DNA from: Betaproteobacteria bacterium
GTDB lineage: Bacteria > Pseudomonadota > Gammaproteobacteria > Burkholderiales > Rhodocyclaceae
Length of the DNA stretch: 33,560 bases
NCBI GenBank assembly: GCA_947478755.1
Contig: CANJXH010000010.1
Span: 1-33,560 of the forward strand
Direction: 5' to 3'
Below are positions 7,224 through 14,792 of the stretch, in pieces. How positions within the stretch are numbered: position 1 is the first letter of the stretch; each line of letters begins with the position of its first letter. The translations under genes were made by a program, and so were the position numbers. The notes under the pieces are model-generated. The model was not told the DNA's origin and made no database searches. It saw only the letters and a program-made list of their open reading frames with translations.

Positions 7224-8633
7224 ATGAACGCTGTGACTGAATTCAAAGACTATGTAATTGCCGACCTGAGCCTCGCCGCATGGGGCCGCAAGGAAATCCG
7301 CATTGCCGAAACCGAAATGCCGGGCCTGATGGCGATCCGCGAGGAGTTTGCCAAGAGCCAGCCGCTCAAGGGCGCACGCATCACCGGTTCGTTGCACATG
7401 ACCATCCAGACGGCCGTGCTGATCGAGACGCTGAATGCACTCGGTGCCGAAGTGCGCTGGGCCTCGTGCAATATTTTCTCGACCCAGGACCACGCCGCTG
7501 CTGCCATCGCTGCCGGCGGCACACCGGTGTTCGCCGTCAAGGGCGAGTCACTGGAAGACTACTGGGACTACACCCATCGCATCTTCGAATGGAAAGACGG
7601 CGGCTACAGCAACATGATTCTCGATGATGGCGGCGACGCCACGTTGCTACTGCACCTCGGCGCCAAGGCCGAGAAGGATCTTTCTGTCATCGCCAAGCCG
7701 ACCAGCGAAGAAGAGCGCATCCTGTTCGCCGCTATCAAGGCCAAGATCGCCGTCGATCCGACCTGGTATTCGGTGCGTCTGGTCGCAATCAAGGGCGTGA
7801 CCGAAGAAACGACGACCGGCGTGCATCGCCTGTACCAGATGCACGAGCGCGGCGACCTCAAGTTCCCCGCCATCAACGTCAACGACTCCGTGACCAAATC
7901 GAAGTTCGACAACCTTTACGGCTGTCGCGAATCGTTGGTGGACGGCATCAAGCGCGCCACCGACGTGATGATCGCCGGCAAGGTGGCCATCGTCTGCGGT
8001 TACGGCGACGTCGGCAAGGGTTCGGCCCAGGCACTGCGCGCGTTGTCGGCACAGGTGTGGGTCACTGAAATCGATCCGATCTGCGCGCTGCAGGCGGCGA
8101 TGGAAGGCTATCGCGTCGTCACCATGGACTACGCCGCCGACAAGGGCGACATCTTCGTCACCACCACCGGCAACTTCCATGTCATCACCCATGACCACAT
8201 GGCAAAGATGAAGGACCAGTCCATCGTCTGCAACATCGGCCACTTCGACAATGAAATCGATATCGCCTCGATCGAAAAGTACGAGTGGGAAGAGATCAAG
8301 CCACAGGTTGATCACGTGATCTTCCCCGACGGTAAGCGCATCATCCTGCTGGCCAAGGGCCGTCTGGTGAATCTGGGCTGCGGCACGGGCCATCCGAGCT
8401 ACGTGATGTCGTCTTCATTCGCCAATCAGACGATCGCGCAGATCGAATTGTTCACGCGCAATGCTGACTACAAGGTGGGTGTCTACACGCTGCCCAAGCA
8501 CCTCGACGAAAAGGTCGCGCGCCTGCAGCTGAAGAAGCTGAATGCGCAGCTCACCGAACTGACCGACGAGCAGGCCAAGTACATCGGTGTGTCGAAGCAG
8601 GGGCCGTACAAGTCAGACCATTATCGGTATTGA
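7224..8633 (+). CDS. ahcY: Adenosylhomocysteinase (S-adenosylhomocysteine hydrolase)
   Basis: This 469-residue enzyme is the usual length for the bacterial form with its internal insertion. It reversibly hydrolyses S-adenosylhomocysteine to adenosine and homocysteine using tightly bound NAD, in the cytosol. Visible signatures are the N-terminal [18 protein letters not shown], the substrate region [31 protein letters not shown], the NAD-binding [20 protein letters not shown], and the C-terminal KSDHYRY, whose lysine and tyrosine reach the cofactor of the partner subunit. A strong ribosome site AAGGAG lies 7 bases before the ATG. The gene is under an SAH riboswitch and 4 bases upstream of metF, so one transcript serves SAH removal and homocysteine remethylation. 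Confidence 0.98.
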   Translation: MNAVTEFKDYVIADLSLAAWGRKEIRIAETEMPGLMAIREEFAKSQPLKGARITGSLHMTIQTAVLIETLNALGAEVRWASCNIFSTQDHAAAAIAAGGTPVFAVKGESLEDYWDYTHRIFEWKDGGYSNMILDDGGDATLLLHLGAKAEKDLSVIAKPTSEEERILFAAIKAKIAVDPTWYSVRLVAIKGVTEETTTGVHRLYQMHERGDLKFPAINVNDSVTKSKFDNLYGCRESLVDGIKRATDVMIAGKVAIVCGYGDVGKGSAQALRALSAQVWVTEIDPICALQAAMEGYRVVTMDYAADKGDIFVTTTGNFHVITHDHMAKMKDQSIVCNIGHFDNEIDIASIEKYEWEEIKPQVDHVIFPDGKRIILLAKGRLVNLGCGTGHPSYVMSSSFANQTIAQIELFTRNADYKVGVYTLPKHLDEKVARLQLKKLNAQLTELTDEQAKYIGVSKQGPYKSDHYRY

Positions 8634-8637
8634 TACG

Positions 8638-9465
8638 GTGAGCGCCAACATCAGCTTTGAATTCTTTCCGCCGCAAACGGCGGAAGGGGTTACCAAGTTG
8701 CGTGCGGCGCGCGAGAAACTGGCGCAGTTGGGGCCGGAGTTTTTCTCCGTCACCTACGGCGCCGGCGGCTCGACGCGCGAGCGTACGCTGGAGGTCGTAT
8801 ACGACATTCATCGCGAGGGTCACACCGTTGCGCCACATCTCTCTTGCATCGGTGCGACGCAAGAGACGACGCGTGAATTGCTGCAGGGCTATCGCGATGC
8901 AGGTATCAAACGCATTGTCGCCTTGCGTGGTGATTTGCCGTCAGGCATGGCGCAGGCCGGCGAGTTTCGATATGCCAACGAGTTGGTGGAGTTCATTCGC
9001 AAGGAAACCGGCGACTGGTTCCATCTTGAAGTCGCTGCCTATCCCGAATGGCATCCACAGGCCAAGAGCCCCAAGGATGATCTGCTCGCCTTCAAGCGCA
9101 AGGTGGATGCGGGCGCGGACTCGGCGATCACGCAGTTCTTTTTCAACTTCGACGCCTACGCCGCCTTTGTCGATGCGGCGCGCGGTATGGGCATTGATAC
9201 GCCCATCGTGCCGGGCATCATGCCCATTGGCAGTTTCTCCAAGCTGGCGCGCTTCGCCGATACCTGCGGCGCAGAGATTCCGCGCTGGCTGCGCAAGCAG
9301 TTCGAAAGCTATGGCGATGATGCAGCGTCAATTCGCGCGCTCGGCCTCGACGTGGTGACCGGCCTGTGCGAACAGTTGCTTGCCACCGGCGCACCGAGCC
9401 TGCATTTCTACACGCTGAACCAGGCCGAGTTGACGACGGAGATTGTGACGCGGCTGCGGGCCTGA
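8638..9465 (+). CDS. metF: 5,10-methylenetetrahydrofolate reductase
   Basis: About 275 residues from GTG 8638, four bases after the ahcY stop; an in-frame ATG at 8587 lies inside ahcY and adds residues that the family lacks. The FAD TIM-barrel motifs are intact: ISFEFFPP near the start with the catalytic glutamate, VTYGAGGSTRERT, CIGATQETTRELL, VALRGDLPSG, and ITQFFFNFDAY. The enzyme reduces methylene-tetrahydrofolate to methyl-tetrahydrofolate, the methyl donor for turning homocysteine into methionine. Placement behind ahcY and the SAH riboswitch links its expression to SAH level. The ribosome site before the GTG is poor, which suggests translational coupling to ahcY. Confidence 0.96.
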   Translation: MSANISFEFFPPQTAEGVTKLRAAREKLAQLGPEFFSVTYGAGGSTRERTLEVVYDIHREGHTVAPHLSCIGATQETTRELLQGYRDAGIKRIVALRGDLPSGMAQAGEFRYANELVEFIRKETGDWFHLEVAAYPEWHPQAKSPKDDLLAFKRKVDAGADSAITQFFFNFDAYAAFVDAARGMGIDTPIVPGIMPIGSFSKLARFADTCGAEIPRWLRKQFESYGDDAASIRALGLDVVTGLCEQLLATGAPSLHFYTLNQAELTTEIVTRLRA

Positions 9466-9521
9466 TTCGTCGTCAGGTTTCGGGTTAAGCTCTGAGCCAT
9501 TCAAAGGATAGGGGCTTCGTC

Positions 9522-10214
9522 ATGGATCAGGAATCGAAGCCAGACAATGTTCACAAGATCCTGTCGCACCTGCCATTGTTCCAGGCCCTGAGCCCGGAAC
9601 AATTGGCAAGGGTGGCTGCCTGCACCAGGGAAACCCGCCTCGCAAAAGGCGAGGTACTGTTTCGGCGTGGCAGCCCCTGCCTTGGCGTCTATGTCGTGGT
9701 GTTTGGCCAGATCAAGTTGTTCGTCAGTTCACCGCAGGGCCAGGAAAAAGTGGTGGAAATCATCAGCGAGCGCCAGAGCTTTGGCGAAGCGGTGATGTTC
9801 CTCGACCGTCCCTACCCGGTAACGTCGGAAGCACTGGCGGACTGTCTGCTCTTGCATGTGGCACGGGAAGGCGTTGACGAGTTGCTCGCGAGCGACCCTT
9901 CGTTTGCGCGGGGCATGCTGGCCGGACTCTCGTTTCGGCTGCACTGTCTGATTCAGGATGTCGAGTCGTATTCGATGCGTTCCAGCATGCAACGCGTCAT
10001 CGGCTACCTGTTGCAACAGTGTGGTGATGAAGCGACCTCATCGGCAGCAATCACCCTGCCGACATCGAAACTGGTGATCGCATCGCGCCTCAATCTGACG
10101 CCGGAAACCTTTTCGCGCATATTGAACGATCTGTCGCAGCATAAGCTGATATCGGTTGACGGACGTAACATTCACATTTCCGACTTGGAAAGCCTGCGTC
10201 ATTTCGAGGGCTGA
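9522..10214 (+). CDS. Crp/Fnr family transcription regulator, Dnr/NnrR-like
   Basis: This 230-residue protein has an N-terminal cyclic-nucleotide-binding fold (about 15-130, with GEVLFRRG, GQIKLF and SFGEAVMFLDRPYP), a long dimerisation helix and a C-terminal winged helix (about 155-225). The recognition helix LTPETFSRIL carries the E-x-x-S-R contacts that read TTGAT half sites in FNR and Dnr. The cysteine pattern of oxygen-sensing FNR is absent, so a haem-type nitric-oxide sensor like Dnr is the better guess. A perfect TTGAT-N4-ATCAA box lies downstream, before the nitrite reductase gene, supporting a role as activator of that locus. It is separated from metF by 56 bases and probably has its own promoter. 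Confidence 0.9.
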   Translation: MDQESKPDNVHKILSHLPLFQALSPEQLARVAACTRETRLAKGEVLFRRGSPCLGVYVVVFGQIKLFVSSPQGQEKVVEIISERQSFGEAVMFLDRPYPVTSEALADCLLLHVAREGVDELLASDPSFARGMLAGLSFRLHCLIQDVESYSMRSSMQRVIGYLLQQCGDEATSSAAITLPTSKLVIASRLNLTPETFSRILNDLSQHKLISVDGRNIHISDLESLRHFEG

Positions 10215-10279
10215 CACTCTCCCCGTAGTCGCTAATGATGTTGCGGTGCAATTTACCTCCGCCGTCGGCTTTGTCTGCA

Positions 10280-10295
10280 CTTGATTCGAATCAAG
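10280..10295. promoter_or_regulatory. FNR/Dnr-type operator upstream of nirK
   Basis: CTTGATTCGAATCAAG is a perfect 16-base palindrome containing the consensus TTGAT-N4-ATCAA of the FNR/Dnr family. It is about 140 bases before the nirK ATG, in a 222-base gap. If it activates from -41.5, transcription would start near 10329, leaving a leader of about 108 bases. No strong -10 element could be fixed there. Confidence 0.88.
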
Positions 10296-10436
10296 GTCAT
10301 CATGCAGTTCAGCGTGCGAAACTGATCCTGAAGCAACTCGTATCAGCAAAGCAACCCTGATCAATTCACGGGTTAATTAGGCAACCACGATGTGGGCAGA
10401 AGCCTACACTGCTCTAGCTACCAGAGGAGAAAAGCC

Positions 10437-11867
10437 ATGAAAACAACTTCTGCAATCCTTATTGTTTGCGGGCTACTGGCCCTGCCCCAACTCGCAACGG
10501 CATCCGACTACGATGTGTCCAAAATGGATCTGAGTCCGGTACCCGCCAAGGTGGGCGGCCCACGCCATACGGGGCCATTTGCCGAGGGGACGTCATTGAG
10601 TTTCGGTGCCGAACTGAAACCGCTTGATCCGTCACCCGTAAAGGAAGTCCATCTCGACACGACGCACAAGCTGATCGAGATCGCGCCGGGGATCAGGTTC
10701 AGTGCCTGGACCTTCGGCAACCAGGTACCGGGACCAACGGTGCATGCGCGCGTTGGCGATCGCATTCGATTTTTCATGACTAATCGCAGCGACGAACCGG
10801 TGCCCGGCGTGCAGTTCACTGCAGCGCCGATGATGCACTCGATGGACTTCCACGCAGCGATGGTTTAGCCGCAGGACAAGTACCGTTCCATTGCGCCCGG
10901 GCAGACTATCGAGTTCGAATTCACGGTGAATTATCCGGGTGTGTTCATGTACCACTGTGGTACTCCGATGATCCTCGAGCACATCGCCTCGGGCATGTAT
11001 GGCGCCGTGGTGGTCGAGCCGCGCGAGGGCTACCCGACCAAGGCGGATCGCGAGTACGTGGTGATCCAGAGCGAGTTCTACGCCAAGCCCGATCCGGAAA
11101 AGCGCAAGGTCGATGGGGCACCAGTGTATGTGCTCGACGGCGATCGTCTGCGCGCGGCGCAGCCCACTTATACCGTCTTCAACGGCGTGCATAACGGCCT
11201 CGTCAAGCATCCCCTGGTGACCAAGGCCGGCGAGCGCGTCCGGCTGTACGTGCTTAACGTCGGCCCGAGCAAGACGTCGAGCTTTCACGTCGTGGGTACC
11301 ATCTTCGATCGCGTCTGGCTCGAAGGCAATCCGGACAACCAATTGCGTGGTTCGCAAACCGTACTGCTTGGCTCCAGCAACAGCGCGATAGTCGAATTCA
11401 TGATCCCTGAAAACGGTTCCTACATCATGGTTGACCACCATTTTGCGAACGCGTCGCAGGGCGCGATCGGCCTGGTATCGACCAATGTAAAGGCCGAAGA
11501 GAAGGATCTGGAGCACCACAACATGCCTGCAACCGAAACGGCACCAACCGCGGCCGCAGCAGTCGCCGGCAAGATGGCCTTCGAGAGCAAGTGCCTCGCC
11601 TGCCATTCGATTGGTCAGGGCAAGAAGCTCGGCCCCGATATGGCCGGTGTCACGAGGCGCCGCAGCGACGACTGGTTGAAGCGCTGGCTCAAGGCGCCGG
11701 AGAAGATGCTCGCTACCGACAAGGATGCGAAGGCCATGCTCAAGCAGCACAACAACATCCCGATGCCCAACCAGGGATTGTCGGACAAGGAGATCGGCCA
11801 GTACATCGATTACTTCCACTGGGTCGATGCGCGCGGAAGCAGTGACAGCAGCGCCTCGGCGCACTGA
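10437..11867 (+). pseudogene. nirK: Copper-containing nitrite reductase fused to cytochrome c, interrupted by one amber codon
   Basis: The frame from ATG 10437 (after AGAGGAGAAAAG) spans 476 codons, with a single in-frame TAG at 10866-10868 (codon 144). After a signal peptide (1-22), two cupredoxin domains carry NirK ligands on both sides of the stop: His134, Asp137 and His139 (MHSMDFH) before it; His173, Cys174, His182 and Met187 (YHCGTPMILEHIASGM) after it; then His284 (FHVVG) and the His334-His335 pair. A C-terminal cytochrome c domain has CLACH at 386-390 and a likely Met ligand in IPMPN. NirK reduces nitrite to nitric oxide in the periplasm. Everything except codon 144 looks functional, so this is either a very recent nonsense mutation or a sequence error. 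Confidence 0.85.
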
Positions 11868-11869
11868 CC

Positions 11870-12283
11870 ATGAATGCTGCGCCCAGATCGCTGGTGCTTT
11901 GCCTGCTGCTGGCATCGAATCTGGCATTTGCCTGCGGCCATTGTGTCGAGGATCAGGTTGCTGCTGTCTACGACCACGCCCTGGTGAAAAGAATACTGGG
12001 ACGCGGATATCACGTCGCCTTTTTCGCGCTCGACGGCAGCCTCGAGTCCAACTCGCAACAACGCAGCATCATCGAACGTGCTGCGACGCGTATTGCAGGT
12101 GTCGACGCGCGAAGCGTGCGCGTGTCGATCGAATCATCGGCGCTTGCGGTGGGCTTTGATCCGGCAAGAACGAGCGCGGAGAAGATTCGCCAGTCGGTCA
12201 TGCAGGCGCTGGTTCTCAAGGGCGTTTCGGTCCAACTGCTGCGTGACATTGATCGACATCTCGAGGCTACACCGGGTTACTGA
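11870..12283 (+). CDS. Small secreted protein with an N-terminal CGHC motif, function unknown
   Basis: This 137-residue protein starts two bases after the nirK stop. Residues 6-21 form a signal peptide (RSLVLCLLLASNLAFA); cleavage there would leave Cys22 at the new N-terminus in the motif CGHC (22-25), followed by VEDQVAAVYDH. The remainder has an alternating strand/helix pattern (YHVAFFALDG, SVRVSIESSALAVGFDP, TSAEKIRQSVMQALVLKGVSVQLL) that recalls a small ferredoxin-like, heavy-metal-associated domain. I do not recognise a named family. Its position between nirK and nnrS suggests periplasmic metal (perhaps copper) or redox support for the nitrite reductase, which is inference. The lipobox is not canonical (AFAC), so a lipoprotein is possible but not favoured. 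Confidence 0.75.
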   Translation: MNAAPRSLVLCLLLASNLAFACGHCVEDQVAAVYDHALVKRILGRGYHVAFFALDGSLESNSQQRSIIERAATRIAGVDARSVRVSIESSALAVGFDPARTSAEKIRQSVMQALVLKGVSVQLLRDIDRHLEATPGY

Positions 12284-12284
12284 G

Positions 12285-13487
12285 ATGCCGTCCTTCATTC
12301 AGATCGGCGAAGGATACAAAGCTGGTTCATCGATCACAGGGGGATGCGCTCTGTGGAATCTCGGTTTTCGTCCGTTTTATCTTTTCGCCGCCATCTTCGC
12401 GGCGATAGCCATTGCGGTCTGGGTTGCCCATTTCAGCGGCATGTTGGCATTTGGCACTTACCTCCGTGATCCCTTGTGGCATGCGCATGAAATGATTTTC
12501 GGTTACGCCTTTGCGATCGTGGTGGGGTTTCTCTTCACGGCGGTACGCAATTGGTCCGGCAAGCCGACGCCAAGCGGCAAGGTGCTGCTGCTGATTGTCG
12601 CGCTGTGGCTGGAAGCGCGCGTCCTGCTGTTGCTGGCCTTGCCCATTCCGGCGCTCTACTTCGATCTGGCATTCGCCATTGCGGCGGCGTTCGGCATTGC
12701 CATGCCACTCAAGGCGGGCGGCAACCGGCGCAATTATTTTTTCGTGCTGCTGCTGCTGGCAATCGGCATCGCCAACGGGGCGTTCAGTCTCGCCATTGTC
12801 GGGGCCATTGCCGTATCACCCAGGCAAATGCTGGGCGTGGCGCTGGATCTGGTCTTGATCATCATGGTCGTGATGGGCGGTCGCGTGATCCCGATGTTTA
12901 CCGCATCGGCGCTGCCGCAATCACGACCGAAACGTCCGCCGTTGCTGGAGATGCTGGCGATCGTCAGCGTGGTCATGCTGCTGGCGGCCGATGTGCTTGC
13001 CGTGCCGGCACCGCTGATCGGATGTGTTGCAGCGCTTGCCGCCATGGCCCACGGGGCGAGGTTGTTGCTGTGGCAACCCTGGCATACCGTGCGTCGGCCG
13101 ATCCTCTGGATATTGCACCTGGCCTATGCATGGATCGTGGTCCACCTTGCATTGCGCAGTGTTGCTGCATGGGTTCCGGGTGTCAGCAGCCTGGCAACGC
13201 ACGCACTGACCGTGGGCGGCATCGGCGGCCTGACTTTGGGCATGATGACGCGCACCGCACGCGGCCACACCGGGCGGCCATTGGTCGCAGAAAAGGGTGA
13301 GGTCACGATCTATATGCTGATCCAGGTAGCTTCCGTCGTTCGCGTATTCCTGCCGCTGGCTGCCCCGCAAATGTTGATGGCCGCCGTTGGCTGGTCTGGC
13401 GCGCTGTGGGTCGCGGCCTTCGTGATCTTCGTCGTCAAGTACGCGCCCTTCTTGTGGCGGCCTCGCCTCGACGGCAAATCAGCCTGA
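12285..13487 (+). CDS. nnrS: NnrS family membrane protein
   Basis: About 400 residues from ATG 12285, one base after the preceding stop; a longer frame starting at 12078 overlaps the upstream gene and is rejected. The protein is almost entirely hydrophobic, with about 10-12 transmembrane helices. The hallmark NnrS region is present: LWNLGFRPFYLFA near the start, then DPLWHAHEMIFGYAFAIVVGFLFTAV-like helices with the conserved histidines, GGRVIPMFT, and LTLGMMTRTARGHTGR towards the end. NnrS is a haem- and copper-containing inner membrane protein linked to nitric-oxide stress relief in denitrifiers. Gene order regulator-nirK-unknown-nnrS gives a compact nitrite/NO unit, with nnrS likely co-transcribed with nirK. 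Confidence 0.93.
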   Translation: MPSFIQIGEGYKAGSSITGGCALWNLGFRPFYLFAAIFAAIAIAVWVAHFSGMLAFGTYLRDPLWHAHEMIFGYAFAIVVGFLFTAVRNWSGKPTPSGKVLLLIVALWLEARVLLLLALPIPALYFDLAFAIAAAFGIAMPLKAGGNRRNYFFVLLLLAIGIANGAFSLAIVGAIAVSPRQMLGVALDLVLIIMVVMGGRVIPMFTASALPQSRPKRPPLLEMLAIVSVVMLLAADVLAVPAPLIGCVAALAAMAHGARLLLWQPWHTVRRPILWILHLAYAWIVVHLALRSVAAWVPGVSSLATHALTVGGIGGLTLGMMTRTARGHTGRPLVAEKGEVTIYMLIQVASVVRVFLPLAAPQMLMAAVGWSGALWVAAFVIFVVKYAPFLWRPRLDGKSA

Positions 13488-13504
13488 AATCGGCACCTGA
13501 ATTA

Positions 13505-13539
13505 GAACGTTCGTTAAAGAATCTTCTCCGATCTATCAT
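13505..13539 (+). promoter_or_regulatory. Possible promoter with overlapping palindromic operator
   Basis: GAACGTTC (13505-13512) is a perfect palindrome inside TTAGAACGTTCGTTAA, and a -10-like TATCAT follows at 13534-13539 with a weak TTCGTT at -35 spacing. The palindrome would therefore overlap the -35 region, as TetR-type operators often do. The TetR gene at 22264 is a candidate regulator. The 8-base AACGAACG, the reverse complement of part of this site, recurs at 20401 before the SDR gene. Confidence 0.35.
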
Positions 13540-13627
13540 AGCGATCCGGTGCCGTGCAAGGTCTTGTACCGGCAAGCGTCGGATGGGCTGATGCCGCCGA
13601 CACATCACAATAATCGAGGAGAAGACA

Positions 13628-14635
13628 ATGGAAGTCATCGGCAACGGCAGGATGGTAGTGGCAAAGCGCGAGGATGAATTCCCGCATGTGGAGACCAATG
13701 ATCCGAACTGGCAGGAAAGCGTCGTCATCTACCTGTTCGACGAAGAACAACAGTGTTACGTGTTTTTCCGGCTCGGTCACGAGCCGAACAACAAGGCAGG
13801 CGGGCCCGGCGGCACGGCAGTCATCTGGGCCAATATCTGGGTCAAGGGCAAGTACTACAAGTACTACGACGACGTCGCGCTGCGCCCCGAAGACCGGCTC
13901 AAGAACGGCTTCGCCAGCGGTGACCGCATCCGCTACGAATACGACGGCAACCATCACTGGACGGTCAAGGACGGCGATGTCTCGGCCGAGCTGACCATGC
14001 AGGACTGGTTTCCCGCGTTCGACTACTGGCCTGCGCGCCACAACCTGGACGAGATCGCCTCGCGCCACCAGGAAGGCACCGGCCTCATCACCGGGACCAT
14101 CAAGTTCCAGGGCAAGACCATCAAGATCACGAATGGCATCGGCCATCGTGACCATTCCTGGGGCCCGCGCCGCTGGGGTGCGATGCTGACCCATCGCTGG
14201 ATTCCCGCGATCTTCGGAAAGGATTTCATTTCGCACGCGCTCACCATGCTCACGGACGACGGTCGCCTCGAATCTTTCGGCTTCGTCATTCGCGACGGCA
14301 AATTTTACGTGCCCACCAAAACAGAAGTCGGCTGTCTGGTCGAGTCGGACGGCCTCACCAATCGGGGCGGCAACGTGATCTACACCATGCCCTCCGGTGA
14401 AAAGCTGGAGATCGTGTTCTGGAACCTTGTTCCCGGCGGCTTCAGTTTCCACGGCGACTATCCCTGCTTCGATCCTATCAGCGCAGTGCGCTGCGGAGAC
14501 CGTACCGGTTTCGGCGTCATGGAATGCGGCAACAACACGATGAAGGGCGCGGCCCGACCGAAACAGGACATCCTCATCAGCGGCTATATCGACAACGGCA
14601 TATTCCCCTATACGCACGGGACCAGCCGGATCTAA
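13628..14635 (+). CDS. CrtC/AttH-like lipocalin-fold protein (DUF7064/DUF7065 type), paralogue A
   Basis: This 335-residue protein is rich in beta strands and shows no signal peptide or membrane helix. The signature RDHSWGPR (174-181) in the middle is shared with the two other paralogues in this window (18080 and 19281), although A is the most divergent and lacks their N-terminal WDVP and MSENF/W segments. I recall this family as DUF7065 (N-terminal half) plus DUF7064 (C-terminal half), related in fold to hydroxyneurosporene synthase CrtC, which adds water to a carotenoid double bond. A strong ribosome site (CGAGGAGAAGACA) precedes the ATG. It opens a plus-strand series with kinases, an SDR and a reductase. 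Hydratase or lyase chemistry on a hydrophobic substrate is inferred. Confidence 0.75.
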   Translation: MEVIGNGRMVVAKREDEFPHVETNDPNWQESVVIYLFDEEQQCYVFFRLGHEPNNKAGGPGGTAVIWANIWVKGKYYKYYDDVALRPEDRLKNGFASGDRIRYEYDGNHHWTVKDGDVSAELTMQDWFPAFDYWPARHNLDEIASRHQEGTGLITGTIKFQGKTIKITNGIGHRDHSWGPRRWGAMLTHRWIPAIFGKDFISHALTMLTDDGRLESFGFVIRDGKFYVPTKTEVGCLVESDGLTNRGGNVIYTMPSGEKLEIVFWNLVPGGFSFHGDYPCFDPISAVRCGDRTGFGVMECGNNTMKGAARPKQDILISGYIDNGIFPYTHGTSRI

Positions 14636-14662
14636 GGGTGCCAATCAGGAAAAGGGACAGCA

Positions 14663-14710
14663 ATGCAGAACATCAAGCCGGGTGAAGCGAAGTTGGCCAG
14701 CTCCCGGTGA
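14663..14710 (+). pseudogene. Relic N-terminus of a further DUF7064/7065-type gene
   Basis: A ribosome site and 15 codons beginning MQNIKPGEAKL end in TGA. Both the leader (AGGAAAAGGGACAGCA before the ATG) and the peptide match the start of paralogue C at 19281 (AGGGAAAAGGAAAGTA, then MQIIKPGEATW). Similarity stops after about nine residues. I read it as the surviving 5' end of a deleted copy; translation into a useful peptide is unlikely. The rest of the gap to 14792 shows nothing recognisable. Confidence 0.6.
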
Positions 14711-14792
14711 AAGCCCCCAACTGTCTGCAGCGCGTCTTCAAGGGTGAGGAGTCCCTTTCTTTTGATCCACAATCGATGCGGGTACTGACCTG

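Noticed and set aside
10926-11867. Separate short gene starting at GTG after the amber codon
   Set aside because: There is no ribosome site before it, and the product would lack the signal peptide and the first half of the copper site; it is the downstream part of the interrupted nirK.
10632-11927. 431-codon minus-strand frame opposite nirK
   Set aside because: It mirrors the codon pattern of a gene with clear copper and haem motifs on the plus strand; its translation shows no domain and is rich in His/Arg as expected for an antisense shadow.
13501-13517. KstR-type steroid operator
   Set aside because: The segment has AAC and GTT but not the spacing TnnAACnnGTTnnA on both halves; only a generic palindrome can be claimed.
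13514-14644. 376-codon minus-strand frame opposite paralogue A
   Set aside because: Antisense shadow of a gene that has a ribosome site and shares RDHS-W-GPR with two paralogues.
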